Source of the DNA: Struthio camelus
Taxonomy: Eukaryota; Chordata; Aves; Struthioniformes; Struthionidae
Direction of reading: 5' to 3'
DNA length: 64,000 nucleotides
NCBI RefSeq assembly: GCF_040807025.1
Contig: NC_090968.1
Coordinates: forward strand, 5,941,906 to 6,005,905
In this document: in pieces, positions 1 to 16,600 of the stretch
Layout of the letters: every line of letters begins with the position of its first letter
How positions within the stretch are numbered: the first letter of the stretch is position 1
Position numbers and translations under genes: made by a program
The notes under the pieces: generated by a model
What the model was told of the DNA's origin: nothing
What the model saw: only the letters and a program-made list of their open reading frames with translations
Database searches by the model: none

Positions 1-3000
1 CACGCTTGCACCCTGCTATGTAGAGGCAGATGCAGATAATGGGCACCCACCATTGCCAAGGCGCATTTTCAGATCCTGCACTCTCAGCATCGTGGGTTTT
101 TTTTTCCAACCATTTTTACAGTGAGGGTGTCACTTTGCAATATGTCTAACATAACCATGGCTGTTGCCAATCATGCAAAAACCCTTCCAAAAATATGTAC
201 ATAAAATGACTAGGTTTTGGTTGGCTCAGCAAGCTGATCTGGCTCCCGAGGGAGTCGCGCGGTCACTAGATCTGACGCAGGGAAGACGTAAGCATGCGCT
301 ATTGAGGCTGAACAAGGAAGGGGGACAAGCCAGGTCCCTCCTTTCGGAGATTCCCTGAAGCTGGAGTACAAGCCTGAGCTCTTTGCTAGCCCGGACACGC
401 TTAGTTTGCTTCCCTGGGCTCCGAGTGGCCAGCAGTCTGGCTGTCTCCAGAGCCTTTTGCTTTCTGCTAACACTGTGCAGTGAATGCCAACTCCTCTACA
501 GTTTTCAAAACGTTCGTTTCTAAATCAAAAGAGGGAAGAAGAAGAAAAAAGTATACCCAACCCTCTCAGGCATGCGTAGGAGGGTTGGGATTGATTGAAA
601 CGCCTCCTGCCAAGAGACTGGAAAGTCCCAGCTAGCTCCCCCCGGCATTTCTCCTGTCTTCTGTAGGCACCCAAGAAACCAAGCGAGCATCCAAATAAAG
701 GGCCTGGCTGCTGCCTGGCAAGGTGCTCTGGCCACAGCTCCGCACCCTCCACCTGACAGCGAGCCTGGCTCCCCCCCAGCGGCAGGTCTGCCCACCCTCT
801 GCTGCTATTTGTTTTAGGTATCAAACCTCCCTGACACCTCTGCCATAGGTGTATGTAAATATAATGGCTGCTTTCCCCTCTCCCGCTCGCACATGTTGAA
901 TACTGTCTCTGTGATGCTGTAGCTATAGTTGGCAGCTTTTATGCTGTGACACTGCCTTTTTCTTTTACAGGCACATACACAAACGTGGTGTCGGGAACAC
1001 ATGCTCGCAGAGCAGGCTTCTGTGCCAATTATCCTGTTCCCTGTAGCTATTCCTCCTCCTCCATGCACATCATGCCTCTTACCCTGTAAAAATGAATGAA
1101 TCCAAAGTCGTTGATCACTTTTAACATATCAGCATCCAGGCAACAGTTCAGACCCTGGTTCTTTGCTTCTCTTAATTTCTCAAAAATGGATTTAGGGATC
1201 AAAGTAGATATTCCAGCTTCCTGGGCTTTTCTTTGACATTTAATCAATCTGGGTCCTCAGGGCACAGAAGAAAAGGCTTCGCAGGGATGTGATGGTGGCT
1301 CCGTCGGTAGGAGCAATTAAGAAGTCCATCAGGCAAAACCCTCCAGAACAGGTTGGAAACGGGATATGTCTGCGATGGGCTGGCAAAAGGCAGAGGTTAG
1401 CATGGCCTCTCTTTAACAGCAACACCCAAAGGGATCCCCAGGCTGGAGCGGAGCCGAGGCAGGACAAGCATGGTCCCCGGGAGGGCGTCCCCGAGCACTG
1501 CCCAGGCAGCAGCGTGGAGGGGAGCTGCAAGGAGGACGCCCTGGCAAGGAGTGCCAGGCAGCCCCCCCCACCTCTGTGCTCCTGCCTATCTCTTTCCCTG
1601 CAGGACGTAAGCCCTGCCCCCATCCTGGGGAGAGCTTTTACCCCTGGGCAGCCCTCAGCGCCTGCAGGAAGCCTGTTCAGACAACGGGACCCCCCGCAAA
1701 GCGGTGCACACCCCAGAGAGGAGATCCAGGCAATGCAACAGCCAGGCTGTGGAGGATGAAAGCTTTTAGCTATTTTGCATGCAGTGGAGAGCAGAAATGT
1801 TTCCGATTATTCACACTTCTAAAGTGACTCAGCCACGAAACAATTCCCCTCTCTCATCTTCCTGTGCAATCTGGATTTAGCTCATTTTGATTATGCTCTA
1901 ATTTCTGCCTACTAGCAGCTCTTTCCCCTTCTCCCCACCTCAGCCTTTAATTATCTAGATGGAAGGTGCATCTCCATTATAACCCTGACACTGGGAGCCA
2001 AGCATCGCAAAGGCCATGAGGAGCTGGGTTTCTTTTTTTTCCCCCCCTATAGCAGAGAATACGCAACACCGCATACCTCTGAACCATAATCACAATACTT
2101 AGCACATACATAACCCCTCTCGTCTTCTTAAGTGCTGCACAGACATTAAGTGTAATTAAGCCTCACAGCCTCCCTTTTCATGCAGGTTAAGAGGAGCACT
2201 GAAAATTGGAAAGAAATCAGAGAGGGACAGGATGATGCAGGAGAGGTTAAGGCGATTGCAGCTTGCGTGGCTGCCAGTCTGACAACCAGAACCATTGGCA
2301 CAGCACGAGCAGGAGGCAGAGGCACTTGTTGAAATTTGTATCTATCCCCTCTTAAGAATATAAAGATGACTACCAATCCCTTTTCCTCCCCTCCTTATTT
2401 TTAATTAAGGCAACAGCTGAGATTCCTTTGTAGCCACATAACCCCACCTGGTCTCATTTGTGCAGGCACCAAGATGCACGCACCTAAGGGTGCTTTGCGC
2501 TCAGCGTGTTAGCCACCCTCGAGGTGCTTTCCCTATCGACTGCCGAGGTGCAAAGGCCCAGGCGCTGCAGGACTAGCAACACGAGCGCCGCACGGCGCTG
2601 CATCCGCACTGCCAAGGGTCCCGAAGCAGCAGCCAAGCTGTGCTCGCCCTAGTCTGACGCTGAAGCAACCCGGCTCTGGCGACGAGGCTGTGGGCTTGGG
2701 CAGGGCCAGCGCCCGCGTCAGCCTTGCTGGCAGACGAGGCCTTCGTCAGCGATAACCGGGCAAGCGGGGAGCAAGCGTGGGCTGCCGCGGAGAGCGCGGT
2801 GTTCGGGATGAACTCCCCCAGCTCACCGAGGCCAGAGGCTGCCAAGGCAGGGGTGGCATCACCTTTCCCGGTGAGCCTCCAGGCGCGGGGCAGGAGGCAT
2901 CCAGCCCGCCGGGAACCGTGCCACGGAGGGTGGCAGCGCGGGTGGCCAGCCGGCCTGGAGCATGCCAGCAGCTTGTGGGAAGCTCCTGGAGCCTTCCCCA

Positions 3001-3442
3001 GTGGCAGGGGAAAGCTCTGCTCTTTCCCTGCGCTTCCTCGTCTGCCGCCCTCCCTCACGCAGGGCTTTTGCAGAGAGAAAAAAGGCACCCGTGGGCTGCC
3101 AGCCGGGTGCCTGCCTTGCTGCGCGGCTCCTTCGCCCTCTGCACGCACCCGAGAACCAGTGCATCTGTACAAACGCGCGCACACCCCACGGCACAAGCTG
3201 ACCAACCCTGGACACATGCAGGGAAGCACACACATGCTCTTCACACAAGGGCTCACGCCCTCACGTGCTGCTGCCAGCTTTCACCTAGACCGACGTGCCT
3301 GTGCAAGGGGCGTGCTTATGCACTCACACAGTCAGAAAACACACATCTCCTGCTGATACCCAAAATGTGGGCTCAAAACGGCGCTCCCCTAGCATACCTC
3401 CCAAACTGCTTTTTCTCATCCTGCTCTCTTTGCCTCCCTCAG
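1..3442. other. Sequence upstream of the LZTS1 coding exons, no gene seen
   Basis: No reading frame here resembles a known protein, and I see no RNA gene or interspersed repeat. The part from about 2540 to 3200 is GC-richer and contains several CpGs, so it could hold an alternative first exon or promoter of LZTS1, but no splice donor or initiator was convincing. In mammals LZTS1 has upstream non-coding exons far from the coding ones, so this stretch is probably intron or upstream region of that gene. Overlapping open frames at 2570-3530 on both strands are by-products of the high GC content. Confidence 0.5.
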
Positions 3443-3579
3443 GACTGCAGCTCTGGGGCGCAGGGAGATCTTTGCTATGATCGCAGCACCAGCCATCTCT
3501 ACCCACTCCCTGGCCACCTCCCTGCACAGTAAAGCCAGGGTCTCCTCTCTCCGCTATATGCCCCCAGCCCGGGAGCAGC
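3443..3579 (+). other. LZTS1: LZTS1 5' UTR part of the first coding exon
   Basis: A pyrimidine-rich tract ends in AG at 3441-3442, which gives a likely splice acceptor. The sequence from 3443 to the start codon at 3580 would then be the untranslated head of the first coding exon. It contains an upstream ATG at 3477 whose frame overlaps the main start. The acceptor is a prediction; an unspliced transcript starting nearby is the alternative. Confidence 0.5.

Positions 3580-3596
<17 letters not shown>
3477..3596 (+). promoter_or_regulatory. Upstream open reading frame overlapping the LZTS1 start
   Basis: An ATG at 3477-3479, with G at -3, opens a frame of 39 codons. It is in a different frame from LZTS1, contains a second in-frame ATG at 3558, and stops with TAG at 3594-3596, 17 bases past the first base of the LZTS1 ATG at 3580. 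The LZTS1 ATG itself has A at -3 and G at +4, a strong context. If the transcript includes 3477, ribosomes that use the upstream ATG could not reinitiate at the main start in the normal scanning direction, which would dampen LZTS1 translation. Confidence 0.4.
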
Positions 3597-7510
<3,914 letters not shown>

Positions 7511-8247
7511 CCCAGACATTCCTTCTCCTCCTCGCAAACAGGCATCTCTTCCAGGCAAGAAGTACTTCCTTGCAGCTCAGTTCGTGCTGGGTGCACCTTG
7601 TACAGTTCAGATGAGCCATGCATTTATTAGCTGAGCTGATTGCCTGGCCAGCTCGTGAGCCCTTCTCCCCTCCCAGTGTTGCACCATGACGGTGCCCTAC
7701 GCTGCCTGTCGTGTTAGAGGTGAACAAGCAATTTGTGCCAATGGTGATGTGTCCAGCATCTGCCCCTCGCGTCCAATGCGTCCTCAGCAGGATGCCTTCT
7801 GCTCATTTGTAGGATTAAGAAGCCAGAGACAGGGGCAATAAGGGAACAGGACTTTAGCAACAAACTTTCCTATCAGGTAACAAGATGATGCAAAATTCCC
7901 AAGGGATCTTCTCCCCACAGGGTGAACGCCAGAGCAATGACTCAAAGGGAACCCGTGAGTAGCACAGCTCTGGGAATGCGGATGCCACAGCCCTTCCTAC
8001 CTTGTTCAAGAGGAAACAACCAATGCCACATTTCCACCACTGGTCCCTGGCCCACAACCTGCAGAAAGCACTAAGCTGCTCTGAAATTTATTTATCTTTC
8101 TCCAGTTGATTCTGATTTCCAGAGAGCAGGTGGCCAGGGAGCCAGCTCGTAAGGAGCAAGAGGATTTGTATCATGCCATTGACCCAGGCAAGAAATCCTG
8201 CTCTGCTTCTTCATTCCTTCAGCTATCCTAGAGTGCCTCAGGAATGA

Positions 8248-8251
<4 letters not shown>

Positions 8252-8298
<47 letters not shown>
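8252..8298 (+). repeat. (AC)n microsatellite in the LZTS1 3' UTR
   Basis: About 23 uninterrupted AC units. The perfect array suggests it is likely to vary in length between individuals. On the minus strand it produces a meaningless CVCVCV open frame. Confidence 0.97.
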
Positions 8299-8300
<2 letters not shown>

Positions 8301-10624
8301 CACACGCTCATTCAAGACCAAGGAGGAATAGCAACCTTAGATTTATAGGGTTGACTCAGCTTTTTTTTCCCCCTAGTGCACACCACTGGAAAGCACCATC
8401 TTCTAAAAGGACTAGTGACTCTAAAAGCTCACTCCAAGATACCTTAAAAGAGGCCTGGGTTTCCATAAGGTGCCTCTTGGGAAACAAACTCCTTTCAACT
8501 TCCTGAAGTTGAACAGCAAGAATGTAAGCAGCCAGAAATCAGCAGAGTTTTAGAAAATCCCAAATTAATTGCTTCCCACCTTCTCCTTATCTCTACAGAG
8601 TTGCAGCAACCAAAAATATGGATCTTTTCACTTTCAGTTATCACAACAGTAACTGCCCCAGGCTGAGCGAGCATCTGGCAGTGAGCTCCTACCTTGTTCC
8701 TGCAAATATCCATGTCGTAACTGCCTTTCATTAACGATCGTGGTCCGTGTTGAATCTAAGCAGGTTTCCTATCCCTCACCTAGAGCTGCACCAGCACTTC
8801 CCTCCTGCAAGGCCAGGGATCTTCTCCTAACTTGCACTGTAAAACATATCCATGGCGAGCCATTGCTTCCATCTCTGAAGGACAAGGACTTAATATCCCT
8901 ATTCCCCAGCTGCTGAACTGGTAACTGGATTTAAGGATTAACGGAAATTTCCAAACTGCAGCCAGCCCTGAAGAATCAAGAGTGAAATCAATTTTATTTA
9001 CCCCAAGGAGGGACTTGGCCCAATGCACAGGCAGAAGGCAATGACCCGACATGCTCTCTCTTTTTCTGCTGTGACTGACTCCCTCCCGCTCTCTCCCCCC
9101 TTCAAACTCTGACTGCCTTATTTCCTCCGATGCCATTAAGTCTGCAGGTTCCTGCTGCAGCAGTTGACGGGAGCTGGTAAGAGAAAATGCTCTCATTTTG
9201 TTTTCTACCCTAGCTCTTTCCTGCCTTCAGCAAGCGAAAGAAAAGGCTCCACTGCAGCAGCAGGCTTCAGAGGAGTGTGCGCTTGCTGAGGGGCCCAGGA
9301 GCAGCCCCTTTCCCAGCCCCCTCGCTGCTCTGCACGGGCCGGCGGCCAGGAGGGAAATCGCCCACCACGCACCTCCGGCAGGTGCCAAACACCCTGCAAG
9401 TCAGCCGCTGATGTGCGATAATCGATGTCCCAAGAGCTGAGGCTTGGCAGGGTGGAGGTTTCTAGCTGGGACCACTTTGTACCAGTGCAATGGTATTTTT
9501 ATTGCAATATGTTTATTTATCCACTAGCAAGCTGGGCCAAACCCCACAAAGCCCTCTCTCCACAGGTTGTGAGGGAGCGTCACGTTGCTGTCCCTGATCC
9601 CCCCACAAATTCAGCCAAGGGCTCAAAGCCAGGCTGCCCTTGTGCTACCAGCCTCCCTGCAGCCAGCAGACTCGGAGCAAAAGGATTTCGCATCCCTCAC
9701 TCCACGCTAGCCTGACAAATGCAAAAGTTGGAAACCAATCTGTGCCTTCTGTACCTCCCCCTCGAGCAATCCCAAGCCACATGCCACCCCACAAGCAACC
9801 CCTGTCTGGGCGTCCCGGGCTGGGCACACAGCACTTGCCCATCCTTAGCCATCGTCTGCTGGAAAAAAGCAAACCTCAAATCCAGGTTTCAGCCCTACAG
9901 CTCTATGTCAGGACTAGGTCAGGTCACTTTTACTGCAAGCTACAGGGTAGGGGAGCAGTCCCAGCCTTTGCCCAAACCTGCTGAAAGGACAGTTTAGGAG
10001 GTCCAGAAGATCAAGGGCAAAAAGAGGATGGCAGACAGCTATCCAGTGCGCATCCGACTCAGCTCTGATTTGTGAGGCCAGAAGGGATTTTCTGCATCAT
10101 CCAAGCCATAGAGCTTCACTGAGCGGTTTTGTATCCCCCTCCGCATCCCGTGTTCGAGCCAGAGCACAGTTACTGGAAGCTGTTAAGCGTCAAATAAGTG
10201 AAAGGAACAGAAGGGAGCAGAGTTCTTCCCGACTGCTCCTTTTTAATAGCTCCTCACAAGGCATTGGCCTTCCCAGGCTTTCCAGCCCTGTTCCTGCCTT
10301 GCCCCTGAAGCCAACGGACTCCACTCCCATTGACTTTGAGGGCACCCCGTCCGATTTCCTCACAGCACCAGCCCCGTATCCTCACCAACAAGCGCTGTAC
10401 AATGTGATCGACTGGAGACATTGACTTGCTGCCTTTGCACAATGCTGTGTTTGACCGTATGCATCGCAGATGTGTCATTCCTTGGTGTGAGTAATGGCTG
10501 TCCTGCCCCGCTCCAGGAGAGGCCAGGGTTCAGTCTGTACATATAATTATTTTTCTGCAGGTTTTTTGGATGTTACTTCTGGTGACTGATGTAAACTACT
10601 GGTAATTTTATGTTTTTATTTATA

Positions 10625-10630
10625 AATAAA
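10625..10630 (+). terminator. LZTS1: LZTS1 polyadenylation signal
   Basis: A canonical AATAAA sits in an AT-rich context with a T-run directly after it. It lies 3.1 kb after the LZTS1 stop, at the point where the sequence returns to ordinary intergenic composition. Cleavage is expected about 15-25 bases downstream. Confidence 0.65.
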
Positions 10631-10650
10631 TTTTTTAAAACTTACTTCTC

Positions 10651-13600
10651 ACTCTGAACGATATGAGCTATTTGGCTTTTAAGACCAGAAGGCTGGTGGC
10701 CACGCTCACACCTGCGCTTTTGCAGCAGGCAGACCAAACTCACAGGCCAACACATTAACTGGCACCGAAGGCGATAGCTGTTAACACGCTGGGCTGTGTC
10801 CTGTGGCCCTGGGGGATCTGCCCCAGGAGTGGTGGCTGTCAGCAGGCTTTGGGGCAAGCAGTGGGGGCTGCAGAGCTGCCAGAGCCCAAATGACCTGCCT
10901 AGGTCAGAGCAGGGGATGGGAACTGGCCCTCAGCCATAAGCACTGCTCAAGTTGCCTGGTTCAGCACAGCTGCAAGCAGAAGCTGCTGGAGGAAAAATAA
11001 CCAAGGGCAAATTGTGCAGCGGTGCACAGACACGTGGGGAGATTGCAACAACACTTTGAGTGACATTTCAAGGGACACGCGCATGTGTGCGATCGATCAG
11101 TCCGTCAGCCAAGCCCCCTCCCACATGGTAAGCCTCCACGGCAGTTGGTACCAAGGTCTCCCCTGCACACAACAGGGATGTGCCAAAAGTTCATGCTTCG
11201 ATGGGGCCTGGGGCACTCTGACCACAGGCCCTGCTCCCATGTCTTTTAGTCAAACGGCTGCCCCCTCTTTTGAGGGAGGTGTGGGTACGACCGTCACTGC
11301 TTTGTGGCTGAGAAAAACAGATTTTTCATTCTTTTCGCACCCAGAAGACAGACACGTCTAGGGCTCCCATCGACTTTGCAAAGACAGAAATGGAAAATCA
11401 TGATGGGAAACACCAACGAGGGCCCTGTCTTCCCCACGCCAGGTTTGCGTTCCCATACTGACTCATTCATACGTATTTCAGGCCTTCACCAACTCCACAT
11501 CCCACTGAGGCAGATAAGCCCTCTCTTTGCAGCACTCCCTTCGTGTTTGCACGGCAAGCTAAGGAATTACCGAAGCAGGATGCTGTTCAACCAGCTGCTT
11601 CATCTTTCCCCTCGGTCTGTGCTAACAAGAGTTCTGTTGCTGGCAGAATTTGGCCCGTGGGAAAGGAGCCGAGACCCTGGCGCCACCTCCCTGGAGCTCT
11701 CTTCAGTCTCCCCTGGGACTCCCTGCACTCTGGCTGCTGCAGGGAGTCTCTGATTTTGGCTAGTGCCATAATTGCAAGCACTGCGGCCCAGGGACACCCC
11801 GTTTATGGACTTTTTTAGTCTCTGATCTCTGCAAACCAGCTTGCAGTCGCTGCCTGTGGCAGATGCTGCCCCTCACACACCTCTTTATTCACATCGCTCT
11901 GCCTTTGAGGAAGCCCCCCGGGCAATGCCGCGGCCCGTCCCCATCTGCCACCGGCAGCGGGAGCCAGCAGAGCAGAGCGTCTGACCTGCCAGTCACCAGC
12001 AGCAAAAACGCTCAAAAGCGAATAAAAGCTGCCAAACCAGGATGGCTCTTCCCTGCTCTGGGCATCACACGGGCAAGGCAACGAACGGGCTGCCTCTCGC
12101 ATGGCAATCCCCAAGCGCCTCAGCCCATCTCCCGGGCACAGCACCCTTCAAGCCCACAAAGGGTTTATCGCAGTGCCAGCCAAGGTCCCCTTTGGGGACT
12201 CTGTTCCACCTGGCCCTGTTTGTTTCCAGGCCTGTGAGCGCTTCGCGGTGTGGGCGAATGTCATTATCTCGGCTTCGCAGCTGGGATAACCCATGCATGG
12301 AAAAAAGGCAGCTTGCCTCAAGCATACATCAGGCTATCAGAGACAAGGAGATAATCCGCCTGGCCCGAGTCCCAGCCCTGCATGCCACAGGCTTCGCCTT
12401 CCCAGCTCTGCAGATTCGTTTGCGTCCCAACCCCATTCACCCCTGCTCCCCCAGCCCCGAGCTCGAGGGCCTGACCTGCCACCTTCTCCCCTTCCTTTGG
12501 CAGGGCTCCCAACCTGGGGGACCGGGAAAAACAATTACAGAGCAAGAGATAGAATGAAAACGCCTTAACAAAAGCCCGAGGACATGTTTTGACTATCGAA
12601 CAGGCTGTTTTTCCCCCCAAACTGATCTACCCAGAGCCTATTTGCACTGCACAGATCTGACTGTTTCACAAGTCTAAACAGCAAGTGACACTAGCAATGA
12701 AACCAGGAGCCCCAGAGAGGGGCAGCAAGAAGATCTGCAAAGCATCCTAATTGTCCACAGCACAGCCACATCCAGCCCAGCCGCCTCTCCCTCCCTCCCA
12801 CCCCTGCCCCTTTCAATTAGAGGCAATTGGGACTTCAGCAGTCTTCATAAGAAGCGACAGGTGAAGCAATCTGTATTCCCAGCACCAAAAATAACAGGAC
12901 AATCCATCACTAGCACCACTCAGAGACAGCTCCTTGGCTGCCCTATTAAAGGAGGAAGTTCAGGGACATGGCAAAAATATGGGGAATGCTCAAAGGGGAG
13001 TGGGGGGTGGGTGGAAATCACACTCCTGCAATTCACTCTGACTCAGCAGCCCCATTCCCTGCCAGGAGCCTGGCCCCACCATAGCTCAGGGTGAAGGTCT
13101 CGAGCCCACCCACAGGCTGTCTTTGCAGCCCCCTCCTCCAGAAAGCGTGGCAGGGAGCAGGTGGCAGGTACCAGGCACTGGGCTCCTGCCGATGCTTTCC
13201 AGGGAAGTCTTGGCTTTGCTCATGCTGCCTGAGGCATAAGGGAAGTTTATTTTTAGAGCCTTTGAAAACTGCTGAGGAGGAAGGAGATAGAAAACCACGC
13301 GCAAGATCTCTCCTTTTTCTCAACAGCACCTTCTATTACAAAATACCTGTCACATCCGCTCAGCTGCCTTCCGGGCTGTGAAGCCTGCTGCAGGAGACCG
13401 CCTGCTTGGCCAAGCCCTTTCCAACTTTTCCTAGGTCTGAGCATGTACTTGGATTACGACAAAAAAGACAAGGAGGCCCCTTGGGCTAGCTGCTATCCCA
13501 AGGAACAGGGATCATCACAGGGAACATCCCTGTCCCAGAAAGGTTACAACTGAAATATAAAGGACACGGCAAGCTAACAAAGCAGAGGAACTCACCCACC

Positions 13601-16600
13601 GCCATGCAGAAGCAGGAATTAGGTCTCATAAGCACAGCGCTGCATCCCTGAAAGGCTGGCCTTGAGGCAGACGTGCTGTAAGGACTGCTTCCCAGCAGAG
13701 CCCAGGCACCTCGTGAGGCTGTAGCCCCGCGGCTGTGCGTAGCTGTGTCCAGCAGCTCAGCTCAGCGCACTGCGGGGAGCCGCTCGCAGCCCAACGCAGG
13801 GCTGGGTCAGAATGGGATCCCCCGGGGGAAACCAGGCTGCTTCTTCCATAAAAACAGCTGAGAAGTCCACTCTTGCTCATTTTGCACCAAAACCCAATGG
13901 CTTTTTAATCACTTTTTAAAGCCCTCTTCATCTGTTTGTTGCCTTTTCCTTGGGGCAAACATCCCACTCACCCCATGATTAGATATGGGAAGGCACCTAG
14001 CAAGACCACAGTGCAGCCCTGAAGTACAGCCCCTCAAGGAGGGCTCAAGGGCTCTTGGGATAGCTTCATTTTAATGAGCTAACTGGCAATTACTGACACC
14101 ACTTGAGGAGGGAGCTTAGTAACAGCACAAGCAGCAGGGGTCAGGGAGGAGAAACTGGGAGAGAGCTAGAGGGAGCAGAGATCTGTAATTGTCAGGTCAA
14201 CCCAAAAGAAGCTAACGATCAGAAAAAGCTGCGTCCTCTAAGCAGGTGGAGCTCAGAGCACACTCTGCCTCAGGCAGCAGCAGAAGTTAAATACTCAGCA
14301 TTACAGAGTATTACCCTTTCCTTGCAGGGCTGTTATGCACCAGGAGCAGGACTCTGAGGCACAGCCCCAGTGGTAAGATGGTGTGACACACTGCAAGAAG
14401 GAAAGCAGGCTGAACAGTGTATCTCAGGAAAGAGGGTCCTGCAAGGCTTAGTGCTCTCCAAAGCACAGGCTGCAGAGCTGTGGCCAAATTGTGGACACAT
14501 CCAGCTGCCAAGGTGACCCGGTCCCAGCTGCAAGTCCTCCCCATTGCTCTTGCACCTGAGAGGAGGCAGGTTTTGGAAGGAGCAGAGGGCCCTGATAGTA
14601 CTGGGTTAAAGTAATTCCCTCTAAGGCTTCCCCTGTGGCAGGCTGAACATGAATGGGATGGCATCCGTGAGTGCCAGCTCACCAGCTGAGCTCGGGGTTC
14701 CAAGGCTAACGAAGCATCTAAACACAAGGGGCAAAGTTAGCTCCAACTCCCTTGCACCAAGCAATGGGATGCCATACAAGAGAAACAGCAATAGCTCCAG
14801 ATTTTCCTTCCACAATCAGTCATGCTTCCTGCTTCATCTGTGCTTTAGGCTAGCTCTGAATTCAGCCACTTCTCCAGCTGCCCTAGTGCTAACCACCACC
14901 AAACAGGAGAGCTGTTAAACTAATCAACTGACACAATTAAGCTTCAAGACAGAGGAAAGTCGATTTGCATCTTTTCTTAACACACCAGTGCAACTGCACC
15001 AGTTTTTGGCTATGGGGGGCTGAATCACACCTAAAATCTCAGCACAGACAAGACCAGATCTGCCTTTGAAAGGGCAATTAAATCAAGCCACCTTGTGCAC
15101 ACAGGGCGATAGAGGGTAAGAGGCAAAGCTTCTTTTGATGTGCAAATAACCTGCAGCCACTTTCCTAAGCACAGCAACTCTCCCCACCAGCACCGGCCCC
15201 TGCCTTACATCTGCCACTCCAAACTAAAAACCCAAGGGGAAGGGTGGGGGGAAAACACATCCAATGTTTGCTCTCCTCCCTTCCCTAAACCAGACGACAG
15301 CTGTTATGTGCTTCTCAGAGGGACCTGACTGACTGAAATCAGTTAGCAAAGGGGGATAAGACCCCCAGGCAGCCCTCATTAGTCATTACCAAAAAAAAAA
15401 AAAAAAATTAAGAAAACAGCATGTAAATGCACTAAGGCAGCAGATGTGAGATCAGCACATCCCATTTAGCTTAGTACCTGCTGTCTCCATGCAATGAAAT
15501 ATTGGTCTGTTTGTTTAGCACCCAGCTAAGCACCGGCTCTGTGAGGCAGGGGGAGCGAGACAAGGGGCTGACGGCTGCCGCGCTGGCTGCGCAGACAGGA
15601 GAAGCAAGCCTGGCTCGCTCTGGCACTAGCGGCCTGCTCCCTGCCTGCATCACTATGCCCACTCATGCCAGCTAAGCTGAAATACACCTTGCATTATGTT
15701 TTCACTGCAGGGAGTGTCTCTCACCTGGAGAAATAGCCTCAAATTGATGCTCCTAATATGGGGCTTATAAAGTACTCACCCATTACACAGCAGAGGAGCA
15801 GAAATAGTCCAGGATCTCACGTGATCAGTTGATCCCATACTAAGAGGTGGCCACACATCTCTGCCTGGCTCTCTCTTTTGCTTAGTAGCTACTTGCCGGC
15901 ACAGCGCAAGAGCAAGCAGGCTGCTAGTTCGCAGAGACAGCATTGCATCAAACGATGAAGGAAGCTGAAGACTGGGCTTGCCTGCTCTGGTGGCTGGAGG
16001 ACCCTACCCAAGCAGCTCAGCTTTCGCATCTAAAGAGGCTTTTCCTAAAAAAAAAAAAAAAAGGACGTACACACAGTGGGACTGCAGCACAAAACCAGGC
16101 AGGGAGAAGTGACCAAAGCTTAAGTAGTTTTAGAAGAATCCTGACAGCAAAGACTCAATTCTTACTAGTCTTTCCCTCTTTGGTACAGGTGGGGAAAGCA
16201 GGCGGATGAATGCTAGAGAGTTAGCACCACTGGACTGCTGCAGGACAGGCAGCAGCGGGCCCCTTCCTGGAGCAGCATTTATTTTCCTGTCAGCAACCTC
16301 TGGCTCAGGGTGCAACATGGTAGCTGTGGGCAGCATGGTCCCAGCTTGGGCTATGAGACACTGTTTCCAAAGGGCTTGCCTGCACCAGAAAGACTGGTGA
16401 CAGTTCCCATTACCACCAACCATCCTGCTGTGCACGAGGAGACAGGCTGTACAAGGACATGCCTTAGCTGTCACTGGTTGAGGTGAGCAACAGCTGATCA
16501 GTTCCTGTAGCTGAAGCCCTGCCTAGCAAAACTTAGCTTGCTCTCTGCTGGCAGTTGGGCAGCTGTATTAACCTCCTTTTCTACACACAATAATTCCTCT

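Larger units (their letters stand above)
7511..10650 (+). other. LZTS1: LZTS1 3' UTR
   Basis: From the stop codon to the first good polyadenylation signal (AATAAA at 10625-10630) is about 3.1 kb without any frame that resembles a protein. LZTS1 is known for a long single-exon 3' UTR, so I assign the whole stretch to it. The last 150 bases turn AT-rich with short U-rich runs, as is usual near a cleavage site. It holds a CA microsatellite at 8252-8298. An earlier cleavage site cannot be excluded. Confidence 0.65.

Noticed and set aside
2573-3532. Long overlapping frames on both strands upstream of LZTS1
   Set aside because: Mirror-image frames in a GC-rich stretch, without recognised domains or splice support.
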